This document shows positions 46,182 through 56,445 of a stretch of DNA of 64,000 nt, piece after piece. Position numbers and translations under genes: made by a program. The number at the start of each line of letters is the position of its first letter. Positions within the stretch are counted from its first letter, which is position 1. This DNA comes from Bacillus sp. S3 (GTDB lineage Bacteria > Bacillota > Bacilli > Bacillales > Cytobacillaceae): contig NZ_CP039727.1 of the NCBI RefSeq assembly GCF_005154805.1, positions 1,857,501 through 1,921,500 of the forward strand. Reading direction: 5' to 3'. The notes under the pieces are model-generated. The model was not told the DNA's origin and made no database searches. It saw nothing but the letters and a program-made list of their open reading frames with translations.

Positions 46182-47585
46182 ATGGGAAGAACAACCAATT
46201 TAACCCCCCGCCAAATTGTCGAAAGACTTGATCAATACATTATTGGACAGAAGGATGCCAAGAAAGCGGTCGCAGTTGCGTTAAGAAACCGTTACAGAAG
46301 AGGTTTGTTGAATGACAAGCTCAGAGAAGAAATCATTCCGAAGAACATTTTAATGATTGGCCCTACCGGGGTTGGGAAGACGGAAATTGCCAGAAGAATT
46401 GCGAAGCTTGTTGGCGCGCCGTTTATTAAGGTTGAGGCGACTAAATTTACAGAGGTAGGCTATGTCGGCCGTGATGTGGAATCAATGGTTAGGGATTTAG
46501 CTGAAACTTCCGTTCGATTAGTGAAAGAGGACCGGATGCAAAGTGTAAAGGAACGGGCTGAGGAAAATGCAAACGGCAGGCTTGTAGATTTACTAGTTCC
46601 ATCTGCTAAAAAATCAACGAATTATAAAAACCCGCTTGAAATGTTATTTGGCGGCGGTAATCCGAACGCTGAGCAAGAGACGCAACAAGAAGATTACTCT
46701 GTTTTCGAAAAGCGGAAAATTGTTAAAGAGAAACTTGCTCTTGGCCAGTTAGAAGATGAAATCGTAACCGTTGAAGTAGAGGAACAAGCCCCATCCATGT
46801 TTGATATGCTGCAAGGGTCCGGAATTGAACAAATGGGTATGAATATGCAGGATGCGTTAAGCAGCTTTATGCCGAAGAAGCGGAAGAAGAGAAAATTAAC
46901 CGTCCGTGAAGCAAGGACAGTGTTAACAAACGAAGAAGCGGCAAAGCTGATTGATATGGATGAAGTAACATCAGAAGCCATTTATCGTGCGGAGCAGACA
47001 GGGATCATTTTTATTGATGAAATCGATAAAATTGCCAGCAAGAATTCCGGCGGATCATCAGCTGATGTTTCCAGAGAAGGTGTTCAAAGGGATATTTTAC
47101 CGGTTGTTGAGGGTTCAACAGTGGTAACGAAGTATGGTTCAATCAAAACGGATCATATTCTGTTTATCGCTGCCGGGGCATTTCATATGGCGAAACCATC
47201 GGATTTAATACCGGAACTCCAAGGCCGATTCCCAATCCGGGTCGAACTGACAAAACTGACAGTAGAAGATTTCTTCAGGATCTTAATCGAGCCTGATAAT
47301 GCATTAATTAAGCAATATCAAGCATTATTGGAAACAGAAGGTATACAAATTGAATTTTCTGACGATGCTATTCGTAGAATTGCTGAAGTAGCATTCGAAG
47401 TGAATCAAAATACAGACAATATTGGTGCCAGACGACTCCATACGATATTAGAAAAGCTTTTAGAAGACTTATCGTTCGAAGCGCCGGATATTTCAATGGA
47501 GAAAATTACGATCACACCACAGTATGTAAATGATAAATTGGGTGCTATCTCGAAAAACAAGGATTTGTCACAATTTATTCTATAG
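46182..47585 (+). CDS. hslU: ATP-dependent protease ATPase subunit HslU (ClpY)
   Basis: AAA+ unfoldase that feeds HslV. The 467 residues have Walker [16 protein letters not shown], pore motif [15 protein letters not shown], an intermediate domain (about 110-245, Lys/Glu-rich), Walker [10 protein letters not shown], sensor [12 protein letters not shown] and the C-terminal [12 protein letters not shown] that inserts in HslV. Preceded by GGGAAGGAGA. Full length. Confidence 0.97.
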   Translation: MGRTTNLTPRQIVERLDQYIIGQKDAKKAVAVALRNRYRRGLLNDKLREEIIPKNILMIGPTGVGKTEIARRIAKLVGAPFIKVEATKFTEVGYVGRDVESMVRDLAETSVRLVKEDRMQSVKERAEENANGRLVDLLVPSAKKSTNYKNPLEMLFGGGNPNAEQETQQEDYSVFEKRKIVKEKLALGQLEDEIVTVEVEEQAPSMFDMLQGSGIEQMGMNMQDALSSFMPKKRKKRKLTVREARTVLTNEEAAKLIDMDEVTSEAIYRAEQTGIIFIDEIDKIASKNSGGSSADVSREGVQRDILPVVEGSTVVTKYGSIKTDHILFIAAGAFHMAKPSDLIPELQGRFPIRVELTKLTVEDFFRILIEPDNALIKQYQALLETEGIQIEFSDDAIRRIAEVAFEVNQNTDNIGARRLHTILEKLLEDLSFEAPDISMEKITITPQYVNDKLGAISKNKDLSQFIL

Positions 47586-47679
47586 GTGCGGTTGCTGATA
47601 CAATGACCTAATCAGTCATAAAAATGTTAACTTATAAAATTTAATAATGGTTGTAGTCAATTTAGGAGGAAGAAACACA

Positions 47680-48459
47680 ATGGATTTACTTACAAAAACG
47701 AGAAAAATTAATGTTTTATTGCAAAAAGCTGCTGGAAAACCAGTGAATTTCAAGGAAATGTCAGAGACATTAAGTGAAACAATTGAATCGAATGTTTACA
47801 TTGTCAGCCGCCGCGGGAAACTTTTAGGATTTTCAATTTATCAGCAAATTGAAAACGAACGAATGAAGAAAATGTTTGAAGACAGACAATTTCCTGAAGA
47901 ATACACAAATGGTTTGTTTAATATTCAAGAAACTTCATCAAATCTTGGTATTGAAAGCCAATATACTGCTTTCCCTGTGGAAAACAGAGAATTATTCCAT
48001 GAAGGCTTGACAACAATTGTCCCAATTATCGGAGGCGGGGAACGATTAGGCACATTAATCCTTGCCAGATTACAAGAAAAATTCCAGGATGATGAATTGA
48101 TTCTTGCGGAATATGGTGCAACTGTAGTAGGTATGGAGATTTTACGTGAAAAAGCAGAAGAGATTGAGGAAGAAGCTCGCAGCAAGGCCGTTGTGCAAAT
48201 GGCTATCAGTTCATTGTCTTATAGTGAACTAGAAGCCATTGAGCATATTTTTGAAGAGTTAAATGGTCATGAAGGCCTATTAGTTGCTTCAAAAATTGCT
48301 GACCGTGTTGGTATTACACGTTCCGTAATTGTCAATGCATTAAGAAAACTTGAAAGTGCAGGGGTTATCGAATCCCGTTCTCTTGGTATGAAAGGAACGT
48401 ACATCAAAGTATTAAATGATAAGTTTTTAGTTGAACTTGATAAATTAAGATCGAATTAA
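47680..48459 (+). CDS. codY: GTP-sensing global regulator CodY
   Basis: Repressor of nitrogen/amino acid genes that responds to GTP and branched-chain amino acids. The 259 residues, the exact B. subtilis length, have an N-terminal GAF domain ([18 protein letters not shown]) and a C-terminal winged helix with [31 protein letters not shown] 47680 follows TTAGGAGGA; the frame is open to 47647. Followed by rpsB here, not by the flagellar operon as in B. subtilis. Confidence 0.98.
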   Translation: MDLLTKTRKINVLLQKAAGKPVNFKEMSETLSETIESNVYIVSRRGKLLGFSIYQQIENERMKKMFEDRQFPEEYTNGLFNIQETSSNLGIESQYTAFPVENRELFHEGLTTIVPIIGGGERLGTLILARLQEKFQDDELILAEYGATVVGMEILREKAEEIEEEARSKAVVQMAISSLSYSELEAIEHIFEELNGHEGLLVASKIADRVGITRSVIVNALRKLESAGVIESRSLGMKGTYIKVLNDKFLVELDKLRSN

Positions 48460-48464
48460 GATTA

Positions 48465-48497
48465 AAATCTCCAGTTCACCTGGAGATTTTTTTTGAA
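48465..48497 (+). terminator. Terminator of codY
   Basis: AAATCTCCAG (48465-48474) pairs perfectly with CTGGAGATTT (48480-48489), followed by TTTT. Confidence 0.9.
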
Positions 48498-48505
48498 TAT
48501 ATAAC

Positions 48506-48534
48506 TTGATTGTTAAGATTACATGTGCTATATT
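48506..48534 (+). promoter_or_regulatory. Promoter of rpsB
   Basis: TTGATT (48506-48511), 17 bp, TATATT (48529-48534), 24 bp before the leader stem at 48566. Confidence 0.65.
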
Positions 48535-48565
48535 ATTTCATGGTGTTAATACACACGCTTATTGA

Positions 48566-48604
48566 TTTAAACAGACGGTGCTGTAGAAACAGTTTCTGTT
48601 TAAA
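48566..48604 (+). promoter_or_regulatory. Nested stem-loop in the rpsB leader
   Basis: TTTAAACAGA (48566-48575) pairs perfectly with TCTGTTTAAA (48595-48604) and inside it CTGT (48581-48584) pairs with ACAG (48589-48592) around AGAA. A likely structured 5' leader, perhaps for S2 feedback control; not matched to a known family. Confidence 0.55.
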
Positions 48605-48636
48605 AATGAAATAAGCGGAGGAAAACAAACCACTAG

Positions 48637-49353
<717 letters not shown>

Positions 49354-49380
49354 TACTAATTCAATTTAGTGATCTGATAA

Positions 49381-49418
49381 AAAGGTGATAAGAGGGAGAC
49401 CCTTTATCACCTTTTTTT
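49381..49418 (+). terminator. Terminator of rpsB
   Basis: AAAGGTGATAA with AGGG pairs to CCC and TTATCACCTTT in a long stem (49381-49415), followed by TTTT. Strong terminator, so tsf likely uses another promoter or readthrough. Confidence 0.9.
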
Positions 49419-49420
49419 AA

Positions 49421-49535
49421 AGAAAACTTGCCGATTGGCGAGCCGTCAGGCGAAGACAGAGGCTTAGTTGCACTTATGCCTAATAGGAAAGTTTTACTTT
49501 CCTATCGGCGAAAGAAAACTTGCCGACTGGCAAGC
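49421..49535 (+). repeat. Direct-repeat/hairpin element between rpsB and tsf
   Basis: AGAAAACTTGCCGATTGGCG starts a 23-nt unit (49421-49443) that recurs at 49513-49535 with two changes. Between them ATAGGAAAGT (49483-49492) pairs perfectly with ACTTTCCTAT (49496-49505), a 10-bp hairpin with a TTT loop. GC-richer than its surroundings. Looks like an interspersed element; only this copy in the window. Confidence 0.7.
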
Positions 49536-49609
49536 TAAAGACTGTTTATCTTCGGCATAGATGGCTAAGATATGAGTACAGTACATAGAATTTAAGGAGG
49601 AAGAAAATT

Positions 49610-50494
49610 ATGGCAGTTACTGCTCAAATGGTTAAAGAACTACGTGAAAAAACTGGCGCAGGAATGATGGATTGTAAAAAAGCTTTAACAGAAACAAATG
49701 GTGATATGGAAAAAGCAATTGATTTCCTTCGTGAAAAAGGAATCGCGAAAGCTGCTAATAAAGCTGATCGTATTGCAGCTGAAGGGTTAACTTCTATTGT
49801 AACTGAAGGAAACAATGCTGTTATTCTTGAAGTAAACTCTGAGACTGACTTCGTAGCGAAAAACGAAGGATTCCAAACACTTGTTAAAGAACTTGCACAG
49901 CATCTACTTAAAAACAACCCGGCATCTGTTGAAGAAGCTGTTGCTCAAACAATGGAAAACGGTGTATCTGTTGGTGAACACATTAATGCAGCAATTGCGA
50001 AAATTGGTGAAAAATTATCACTTCGTCGTTTTGCAGTATTATCAAAAACGGATAATGATGCATTTGGCGCATACCTCCACATGGGCGGACGTATTAGCGT
50101 ATTAACCGTTCTTGAAGGTACAACTGACGCTGATGCGGCTAAAGATATTTCCATGCACATCGCTGCATTAAGACCAAAATATGTTTCTCGTGATCAAGTA
50201 TCACAAGAAGAGGTGGAGCGCGAGCGTCAAGTATTAACACAACAAGCTCTAAACGAAGGCAAGCCTGAAAATATCGTGGCTAAAATGGTAGAAGGCCGTC
50301 TTGGAAAATACTTTGAAGATGTTTGTGTTCTAGACCAAACTTTCGTTAAAAACCCTGATCAAAAGGTACGTCAATTCGTTGAATCAAAAGGTGCAACTTT
50401 ACGTGAATTCGTTCGCTACGAAGTAGGCGAAGGCATTGAAAAACGTGAAGATAACTTCGCAGAAGAAGTTATGAACCAAGTTAATAAACAATAG
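49610..50494 (+). CDS. tsf: Elongation factor Ts
   Basis: Nucleotide exchange factor for EF-Tu. The 294 residues start with a UBA-like domain ([26 protein letters not shown]) and contain [15 protein letters not shown] (EF-Tu contact), then two core subdomains. Preceded by TTTAAGGAGGAAG. Full length for Bacillus. Terminator at 50557. Confidence 0.98.
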   Translation: MAVTAQMVKELREKTGAGMMDCKKALTETNGDMEKAIDFLREKGIAKAANKADRIAAEGLTSIVTEGNNAVILEVNSETDFVAKNEGFQTLVKELAQHLLKNNPASVEEAVAQTMENGVSVGEHINAAIAKIGEKLSLRRFAVLSKTDNDAFGAYLHMGGRISVLTVLEGTTDADAAKDISMHIAALRPKYVSRDQVSQEEVERERQVLTQQALNEGKPENIVAKMVEGRLGKYFEDVCVLDQTFVKNPDQKVRQFVESKGATLREFVRYEVGEGIEKREDNFAEEVMNQVNKQ

Positions 50495-50556
50495 TCAATA
50501 ATTCTCTAATTTAAAGCGAACACGTTTTAAGGGAATGTTGCTGTAATAGGTTTTTG

Positions 50557-50586
50557 AATAGGGAACACGGTGTGTTCCCTATTTTT
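50557..50586 (+). terminator. Terminator of tsf
   Basis: AATAGGGAACAC (50557-50568) pairs perfectly with GTGTTCCCTATT (50572-50583), followed by TTT. Confidence 0.85.
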
Positions 50587-50616
50587 CAAGATTAATTTAC
50601 ATACACGGAGGTTTAT

Positions 50617-51342
50617 ATGAGCGGTCCTAAGTACAAACGCGTAGTTTTAAAATTAAGCGGGGAAGCACTTGCTGGTGAATCGAGCTTCGGAATTAAACCT
50701 TCCGTTATTAAATCGATTGCCATTCAAGTCAAAGAAATTGCAGAACTTGGTGTTGAGGTAGCTGTTGTTGTAGGCGGTGGAAACATTTGGCGTGGAAAAA
50801 TCGGCAGTGAAATGGGAATGGACAGAGCAACAGCTGATTATATGGGAATGCTCGCGACCGTTATGAATTCTTTAGCACTTCAAGATAGTTTAGAACACCT
50901 AGGAATTGAATCACGCGTGCAAACATCAATAGAAATGCGCCAGGTGGCTGAACCATATATTAGACGCCGTGCAATTAGACATCTCGAGAAGCAGCGGGTT
51001 GTAATTTTTGCTGCCGGCACAGGTAATCCTTATTTCTCAACGGATACCACAGCTGCACTTCGGGCAGCAGAAATTGATGCCGAAGTCATATTAATGGCGA
51101 AAAATAATGTGGATGGAGTTTATTCAGCAGACCCTCGTGTTGACGCAAATGCTACTAAATATGAAGATTTATCATTCCTGGATGTGATCAAGGAAGGGTT
51201 AGCCGTAATGGACTCAACCGCTTCTTCCTTATGTATGGATAATGATATTCCACTAATTGTCTTCTCTATTATGGAACAAGGCAATATTAAAAGAGCCGTT
51301 ATGGGTGAAAAAATCGGAACAATCGTTAGGGGGAAAAATTAA
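50617..51342 (+). CDS. pyrH: Uridylate kinase
   Basis: Phosphorylates UMP to UDP with ATP; first step to UTP/CTP. The 241 residues of the amino acid kinase family have [20 protein letters not shown] and the [16 protein letters not shown] motif, and the [14 protein letters not shown] stretch. Preceded by ACGGAGG. Its stop overlaps the frr ATG by 1 nt. Confidence 0.97.
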   Translation: MSGPKYKRVVLKLSGEALAGESSFGIKPSVIKSIAIQVKEIAELGVEVAVVVGGGNIWRGKIGSEMGMDRATADYMGMLATVMNSLALQDSLEHLGIESRVQTSIEMRQVAEPYIRRRAIRHLEKQRVVIFAAGTGNPYFSTDTTAALRAAEIDAEVILMAKNNVDGVYSADPRVDANATKYEDLSFLDVIKEGLAVMDSTASSLCMDNDIPLIVFSIMEQGNIKRAVMGEKIGTIVRGKN

Positions 51343-51899
51343 TGCCAAAGCAGGTTATCTCTACTACTAAAGACCGAATGACAAAAGCTATTCAGTCATA
51401 TTCTCGTGAACTTGCCAGTATCCGTGCCGGCAGGGCTAGTGCGTCATTGCTGGACCGTATCACGGTTGATTATTATGGTGCACCTACGCCCGTCAATCAA
51501 ATGGCAGGAATCTCAGTTCCTGAAGCCAGGCTTCTAGTGATTCAGCCATATGATAAATCGATCCTTGGTGATATTGAAAAGGCAATTTTAAAGTCTGATT
51601 TAGGCTTAAATCCTACGAACGATGGCCAGGTTATTCGCCTTGCCATTCCACAGCTGACTGAGGAACGCCGGAAAGAACTTGTGAAATTAGTCAAAAAAGA
51701 ATCAGAAGAAGCAAAAGTTGCCCTTCGGAATATTCGCCGTGATTCCAATGATTCGTTGAAAAAGCTTGAGAAGAATGGGGAAATAACAGAAGACGCACTT
51801 CGAGGCTATTCTGATGATGTACAAAAGCTTACGGATGAGTACATTCAAAAAATCGATCAAATTACGAAAGATAAAGAAAAAGAAATATTAGAAGTGTAA
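51342..51899 (+). CDS. frr: Ribosome recycling factor
   Basis: Splits post-termination ribosomes together with EF-G. The 185 residues contain [35 protein letters not shown] and [21 protein letters not shown], with the two-domain (helix bundle plus beta barrel) pattern. Start shares an A with the pyrH stop. Terminator follows at 51911. Confidence 0.97.
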   Translation: MPKQVISTTKDRMTKAIQSYSRELASIRAGRASASLLDRITVDYYGAPTPVNQMAGISVPEARLLVIQPYDKSILGDIEKAILKSDLGLNPTNDGQVIRLAIPQLTEERRKELVKLVKKESEEAKVALRNIRRDSNDSLKKLEKNGEITEDALRGYSDDVQKLTDEYIQKIDQITKDKEKEILEV

Positions 51900-51910
51900 T
51901 TGAGTATCAG

Positions 51911-51934
51911 ACCCTCTATTTAGGGGGTTTTTTT
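51911..51934 (+). terminator. Terminator of frr
   Basis: ACCCTC (51911-51916) pairs with GGGGGT (51923-51928), followed by a T-run. Confidence 0.75.
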
Positions 51935-52160
51935 CACTATATGTAGGATTTTTTAAACGATACCGATGGCAAGCGAATGTTTTCTGAACATTATTCTTAA
52001 TTCCTTTTATTTTACATAAGTTATTATTAGAGATATCTTCTAGATTTTTTGGTATGATAAAACCACCTAACCAAAAATATCCTTTACATATCGACATTTG
52101 ATTCAATTTGAAAGTGATCTATTTTCGGAGGAAATGATTAACTAATTGAGGTGCAATGTT

Positions 52161-52937
52161 ATGTTAAATAAATTTAAACTTAGGAAGAAGCAGCAAACGT
52201 CTTCCACACTCCGAGATAAAATAGAAGAAATAAAAAAACTGCCTGTTCCCGGGCACGTTGCCATTATTATGGATGGCAATGGCCGCTGGGCTAAAAAAAG
52301 AGCACTGCCGAGGATTGCCGGTCATCATGAAGGGATGAAGGTTGTTCGTAAAACAACGATGTTGGCAAATGATCTTGGAATAAAGGCATTGACTTTATAT
52401 GCTTTTTCAACCGAAAACTGGAAACGTCCTAAAAATGAAGTAGAATACATTATGAGGCTGCCGGAAGAATTTCTTGGGACCTTTCTTCCTGATTTAGTTA
52501 AAAATAATGTACAAGTGAAAATGATGGGCTATAAAGATCAACTTCCGGTACATACCTTACGAGCCATTGAAAAAGCCATGGAGGAAACAAAAAATAATAC
52601 CGGATTAATTTTAAACTTTGCCTTAAATTACGGAAGCAGAGCGGAGATACTAGATGCGGTCAAGCAAGTCTTAACTGATAGTAAAAATGGTATACTAAAT
52701 GAAACGGAACTCAACGAACAGGTATTTTCCTCATACTTGATGACCTCAGCATTTGAAGATCCTGACCTTTTAATCCGGACTAGCGGAGAAATCCGTTTAA
52801 GTAACTTTATGCTTTGGCAATTAGCATACTCGGAGTTTTGGTTTACGGATGTCCTATGGCCGGACTTTAATGAGGAACATTTGCTTGAAGCGGTTGAGGT
52901 CTTCCAAAAGCGCCAGCGCAGGTATGGCGGCTTATAG
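52161..52937 (+). CDS. uppS: Undecaprenyl diphosphate synthase
   Basis: Makes the C55 lipid carrier for cell wall synthesis from IPP and farnesyl diphosphate. The 258 residues have HVAIIMDGNGRWAKKRA (with the Mg-binding Asp), HHEGMKVVRKTT, TLYAFSTENWKRP and the RTSGEIRLSNFMLWQ signature. ATG 52161 follows TTGAGGTG; the frame is open to 52146. Followed closely by cdsA. Confidence 0.97.
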   Translation: MLNKFKLRKKQQTSSTLRDKIEEIKKLPVPGHVAIIMDGNGRWAKKRALPRIAGHHEGMKVVRKTTMLANDLGIKALTLYAFSTENWKRPKNEVEYIMRLPEEFLGTFLPDLVKNNVQVKMMGYKDQLPVHTLRAIEKAMEETKNNTGLILNFALNYGSRAEILDAVKQVLTDSKNGILNETELNEQVFSSYLMTSAFEDPDLLIRTSGEIRLSNFMLWQLAYSEFWFTDVLWPDFNEEHLLEAVEVFQKRQRRYGGL

Positions 52938-52963
52938 AAATAACAAAGGTGTTGAACTACTAG

Positions 52964-53749
52964 ATGAAGCAAAGAATTATTACAGGAGTCGTTGCAGCGG
53001 CATTGTTTTTGCCAATTGTTTACTACGCGGGAATTCCGCTCGTGTTACTAACGTATTTTTTAGCGACTGTTGGTCTGTATGAATTACTGAAAATGAAAAA
53101 TCTTACTATTTTCTCGATCCATGGTATACTTTCCATTTTATTTCTCTGGGTGCTGATTTTTCCCGAGAAGTATCGTCATGTTTTGGATAGCTTTTATTAT
53201 TCAAAAACCGAATTGTGTATTGTGTTAATCCTTTTATTATTAACCTATACAGTGATTACCAAGAATCGCTTTACCTTTGAAGATGTCTCATTTTCAATTT
53301 TATCCGCTCTTTATGTCGGGATGGGTTTTTACTTTTTCTTCGAAACAAGGGTGGATGGGGGATTAGTCTTCATTTTATACTCCCTATTTATGATATGGGC
53401 AACAGATTCAGGGGCGTATTTTATTGGGAAAGCTCTTGGAAAGAGAAAGCTTTGGCCTGAAATCAGCCCGAATAAGACGATTGAAGGATCACTGGGCGGT
53501 GTTGTTTGTGCCGTGATTGTAGCCATCCTCTTTGTTTTATTCACTGATATAAAAGGGTCCATTATTGCCATTACAGTGGTATTGTCTGTTTTTGGACAAA
53601 TTGGTGACCTTGTTCAGTCAGCATTTAAACGTCATTTTAATGTGAAAGATTCAGGGAAAATCTTACCTGGTCATGGAGGAATCCTTGACCGGTTTGACAG
53701 TTTAATATTTGTTTGGCCAATATTAAGCCTATTCCACCTTTGGGGATAA
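52964..53749 (+). CDS. cdsA: Phosphatidate cytidylyltransferase
   Basis: Membrane enzyme making CDP-diacylglycerol from phosphatidate and CTP. The 261 residues have about eight membrane segments, starting KQRIITGVVAAALFLPIVYY. The C-terminal signature is VFGQIGDLVQSAFKRHFNVKDSGK followed by LPGHGGILDRFDS (split here). DSGAYFIGKALGKRKLWPEISPNKT is also typical. Weak ribosome binding site; probably coupled to uppS. Confidence 0.96.
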   Translation: MKQRIITGVVAAALFLPIVYYAGIPLVLLTYFLATVGLYELLKMKNLTIFSIHGILSILFLWVLIFPEKYRHVLDSFYYSKTELCIVLILLLLTYTVITKNRFTFEDVSFSILSALYVGMGFYFFFETRVDGGLVFILYSLFMIWATDSGAYFIGKALGKRKLWPEISPNKTIEGSLGGVVCAVIVAILFVLFTDIKGSIIAITVVLSVFGQIGDLVQSAFKRHFNVKDSGKILPGHGGILDRFDSLIFVWPILSLFHLWG

Positions 53750-53788
53750 AACGAAATTGTTTTTTGTTTTTTATAGGAGATGAAACGT

Positions 53789-54931
53789 TTGAAAATAATT
53801 AGTTTATTGGGTGCAACGGGATCGGTTGGAACACAGACCATCGATGTCATTCGGGAACATCCGACAGAATTTAAGCTGGCTGCCTTTTCAGTTGGCAAAA
53901 ATATCAATTTGGCCAGAAAATTAATTGCCGAATTTAATCCAGAGCTTGTTTCTGTACAAGACTATCAAGATTGTCATACATTAAAAGCAGAATTTCCGCA
54001 AACGAAGTTTACTTATGGGAATGAGGGACTGATTGAAGCGGCTGTTTTTGAAAAAGCTGATATCCTTGTCAATGCAGTTCTTGGCAGTGTGGGGCTGCAT
54101 CCTACTTTACAGGCTATTGAGTGTGGGAAAGTAATTGCAATTGCGAATAAAGAAACACTTGTAACAGCAGGACACTTAGTAATGGAGGCAGCGCGAAAAA
54201 ATAATGTTCAACTGCTTCCTGTCGACAGTGAGCACTCTGCTATTTTCCAAGCCTTGCAAGGTGAAAAGGAAAAAAATATAGAAAAGTTAATTTTAACAGC
54301 GTCAGGAGGCAGTTTTCGGGACCGCACCCGGGATGAGTTGGTAAATGTCACAGTAAAAGAAGCTTTAAATCATCCGAATTGGTCGATGGGGGCGAAAATT
54401 ACGATTGATTCCGCGACCATGATGAACAAAGGGTTAGAGGTCATTGAAGCACATTGGCTGTTTCAAATGCCTTATGAAAAAATTGATGTATTGCTCCATC
54501 ATGAAAGCATCATACATTCAATGATTGAATTCCATGACAGCAGTATTATCGCTCAACTAGGAACACCGGATATGAGAGTGCCAATCCAATATGCACTCAC
54601 ATACCCTGATCGTCTTCCGCTGCCCACTAAAAACCGATTAAATTTAGCGAGTATTGGAAAACTACACTTTCAGGAAATGGATGTTGAGAGGTTCCGCTGC
54701 CTGCAGTTTGCCTTTATGGCTGGAAAAGAAGGCGGAACAATGCCTACTGTTTTGAATGCAGCCAACGAAACGGCCGTAGCTGCGTTTTTAGAAGGTAAAA
54801 TTCGTTTCTTGCAGATTGAAGATTTGATTGAGAAGGCGTTAAGCAGCCATCAATCCATGAACCATCCAAGTTTAACGATGATTGAAGAGGTCGATCAAGA
54901 AACGAGACAGTATGTGCAGTCACTTTTATAA
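53789..54931 (+). CDS. dxr: 1-deoxy-D-xylulose 5-phosphate reductoisomerase
   Basis: Makes 2-C-methyl-D-erythritol 4-phosphate in the non-mevalonate isoprenoid pathway, upstream of UppS. The 380 residues have the NADPH site [25 protein letters not shown], the metal-binding [12 protein letters not shown] and the [20 protein letters not shown] parts. I chose TTG 53789, 9 nt after AGGAG; the ATG at 53780 touches the site and is unlikely. The start also aligns with the B. subtilis enzyme. Confidence 0.95.
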   Translation: MKIISLLGATGSVGTQTIDVIREHPTEFKLAAFSVGKNINLARKLIAEFNPELVSVQDYQDCHTLKAEFPQTKFTYGNEGLIEAAVFEKADILVNAVLGSVGLHPTLQAIECGKVIAIANKETLVTAGHLVMEAARKNNVQLLPVDSEHSAIFQALQGEKEKNIEKLILTASGGSFRDRTRDELVNVTVKEALNHPNWSMGAKITIDSATMMNKGLEVIEAHWLFQMPYEKIDVLLHHESIIHSMIEFHDSSIIAQLGTPDMRVPIQYALTYPDRLPLPTKNRLNLASIGKLHFQEMDVERFRCLQFAFMAGKEGGTMPTVLNAANETAVAAFLEGKIRFLQIEDLIEKALSSHQSMNHPSLTMIEEVDQETRQYVQSLL

Positions 54932-55022
54932 GCGAAACGGAAGTGCCCGTTAATGGCGTCGAAGGTACGGTTAACGTGGTTATAAGCTTCACTCTTATCC
55001 TGAAGGAAAGGTGGTTTTTTCA

Positions 55023-56282
55023 TTGAGTACAGTTATTGCCTTTATTGTGATTTTTGGCGCACTCGTCTTCTTTCATGAATTAGGACATTTTATTTTTGCT
55101 AAAAGAGCAGGGATTCTTTGCCGTGAGTTTGCTATTGGTATGGGACCAAAAGTGTTCACACATAAGAAAGGTGAAACTACCTACACCATTCGATTATTGC
55201 CAATTGGAGGATTTGTCCGCATGGCGGGAGAAGATCCAGAGATGGTGGAAATTAAACCGGGCTATCGAATCGGTCTTTTATTTAATCATGAAAATCAAGT
55301 AAGCAAAATTATTCTAAACAATAAAGAAAAATTCCCTAATTGCCGGATTGTTGAAGTGGAGTATGCTGATATCGAAAAGGATTTAGTCATAAAGGGATTT
55401 CCGGAAGATGACGATGAAAATTTACAGACGTTTAAAATAAATCCAAAAGCGGTTCTGGTTGAAAATGGGATTGAATCTCAACTTGCTCCGCTTGACCGTC
55501 AATTTGGTTCAAAAACATTACCGCAACGATTTTTAGCGATTTTTGCAGGGCCAGCAATGAACTTTGTCCTTGCTTTCGTCCTATTTATCTTAATTGCATT
55601 ATTACAGGGTGTCCCTTCAAATGAACCGAAATTGGGCGTTATAACTCCGGACGGAGCTGCCAAATCTGCCGGTCTGCAAGAAGGAGATATCGTCCAGAGT
55701 ATAAATGGTTCAGAAATTTCCAGCTGGTCTGATGTGGTTGAAATCATTCGAGAAAATCCAAATAAAAAACTTGATTTCTCGGTTATACGAGATGGAGAAG
55801 AGAATGAAATACAAGTAACACCGCTTGAAAAGACAGTCGAGGGTACGAAAATGGGTATTATCGGTGTTTATAGCCCGGTTGAAAAGTCACCACTCCAAGC
55901 AGTTAAGTCTGGTTTCACAGAAACCTATTTCTGGACAAAACAAATTTTTGTGATGCTTGGAAAATTGGTTACCGGTCAATTTTCAATTGATGCCCTGTCC
56001 GGTCCGGTTGGCATTTACAATTCCACTGCTGAAGTAGCAAAATCGGGTATTTATTATTTAATGAAATGGGCCGGAATCTTAAGTATCAATCTGGGGATTA
56101 TGAATTTGCTGCCGATCCCTGCACTTGATGGCGGCAGATTAATGTTCTTTGCTGTCGAAGCAGTTAGAGGGAAACCAATTGACCGCCAGAAGGAAGGGAT
56201 GGTCCATTTTATCGGATTTGCCCTTCTCATGCTCTTGATGCTTGTCGTTACATGGAATGATATTCAGAGGTTCTTCCTCTAA
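55023..56282 (+). CDS. rasP: Intramembrane zinc metalloprotease RasP
   Basis: Site-2 protease that cleaves anti-sigma factors such as RsiW in B. subtilis. The 419 residues have the zinc motif HELGH in FFHELGHFIFAKRAG, a PDZ domain (GLQEGDIVQSINGSEI), and a late NLLPIPALDGG with the third metal ligand. I chose TTG 55023 (MSTVIAFIVIFG), with AAAGGTGG upstream, in line with B. subtilis; GTG 55011 is the alternative. Terminator follows. Confidence 0.95.
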   Translation: MSTVIAFIVIFGALVFFHELGHFIFAKRAGILCREFAIGMGPKVFTHKKGETTYTIRLLPIGGFVRMAGEDPEMVEIKPGYRIGLLFNHENQVSKIILNNKEKFPNCRIVEVEYADIEKDLVIKGFPEDDDENLQTFKINPKAVLVENGIESQLAPLDRQFGSKTLPQRFLAIFAGPAMNFVLAFVLFILIALLQGVPSNEPKLGVITPDGAAKSAGLQEGDIVQSINGSEISSWSDVVEIIRENPNKKLDFSVIRDGEENEIQVTPLEKTVEGTKMGIIGVYSPVEKSPLQAVKSGFTETYFWTKQIFVMLGKLVTGQFSIDALSGPVGIYNSTAEVAKSGIYYLMKWAGILSINLGIMNLLPIPALDGGRLMFFAVEAVRGKPIDRQKEGMVHFIGFALLMLLMLVVTWNDIQRFFL

Positions 56283-56301
56283 TAAGTAAATAAACTACAT
56301 C

Positions 56302-56337
56302 ATTGGGATCGCAGCCGCGGTCCCAATTTAATTTTTT
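56302..56337 (+). terminator. Terminator of rasP
   Basis: ATTGGGATCG (56302-56311) pairs with CGGTCCCAAT (56318-56327), followed by TTAATTTTTT. It ends the uppS-cdsA-dxr-rasP operon. Confidence 0.8.
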
Positions 56338-56445
56338 CCAGCAGAGGTTTCTGTCGAATTTCGCCGAATGATTATTGAACATATGCTATAATTAAGTTTT
56401 GAAATAGATAAAGATAATTGATTTTGAATAGATGGGAGAGAGACG

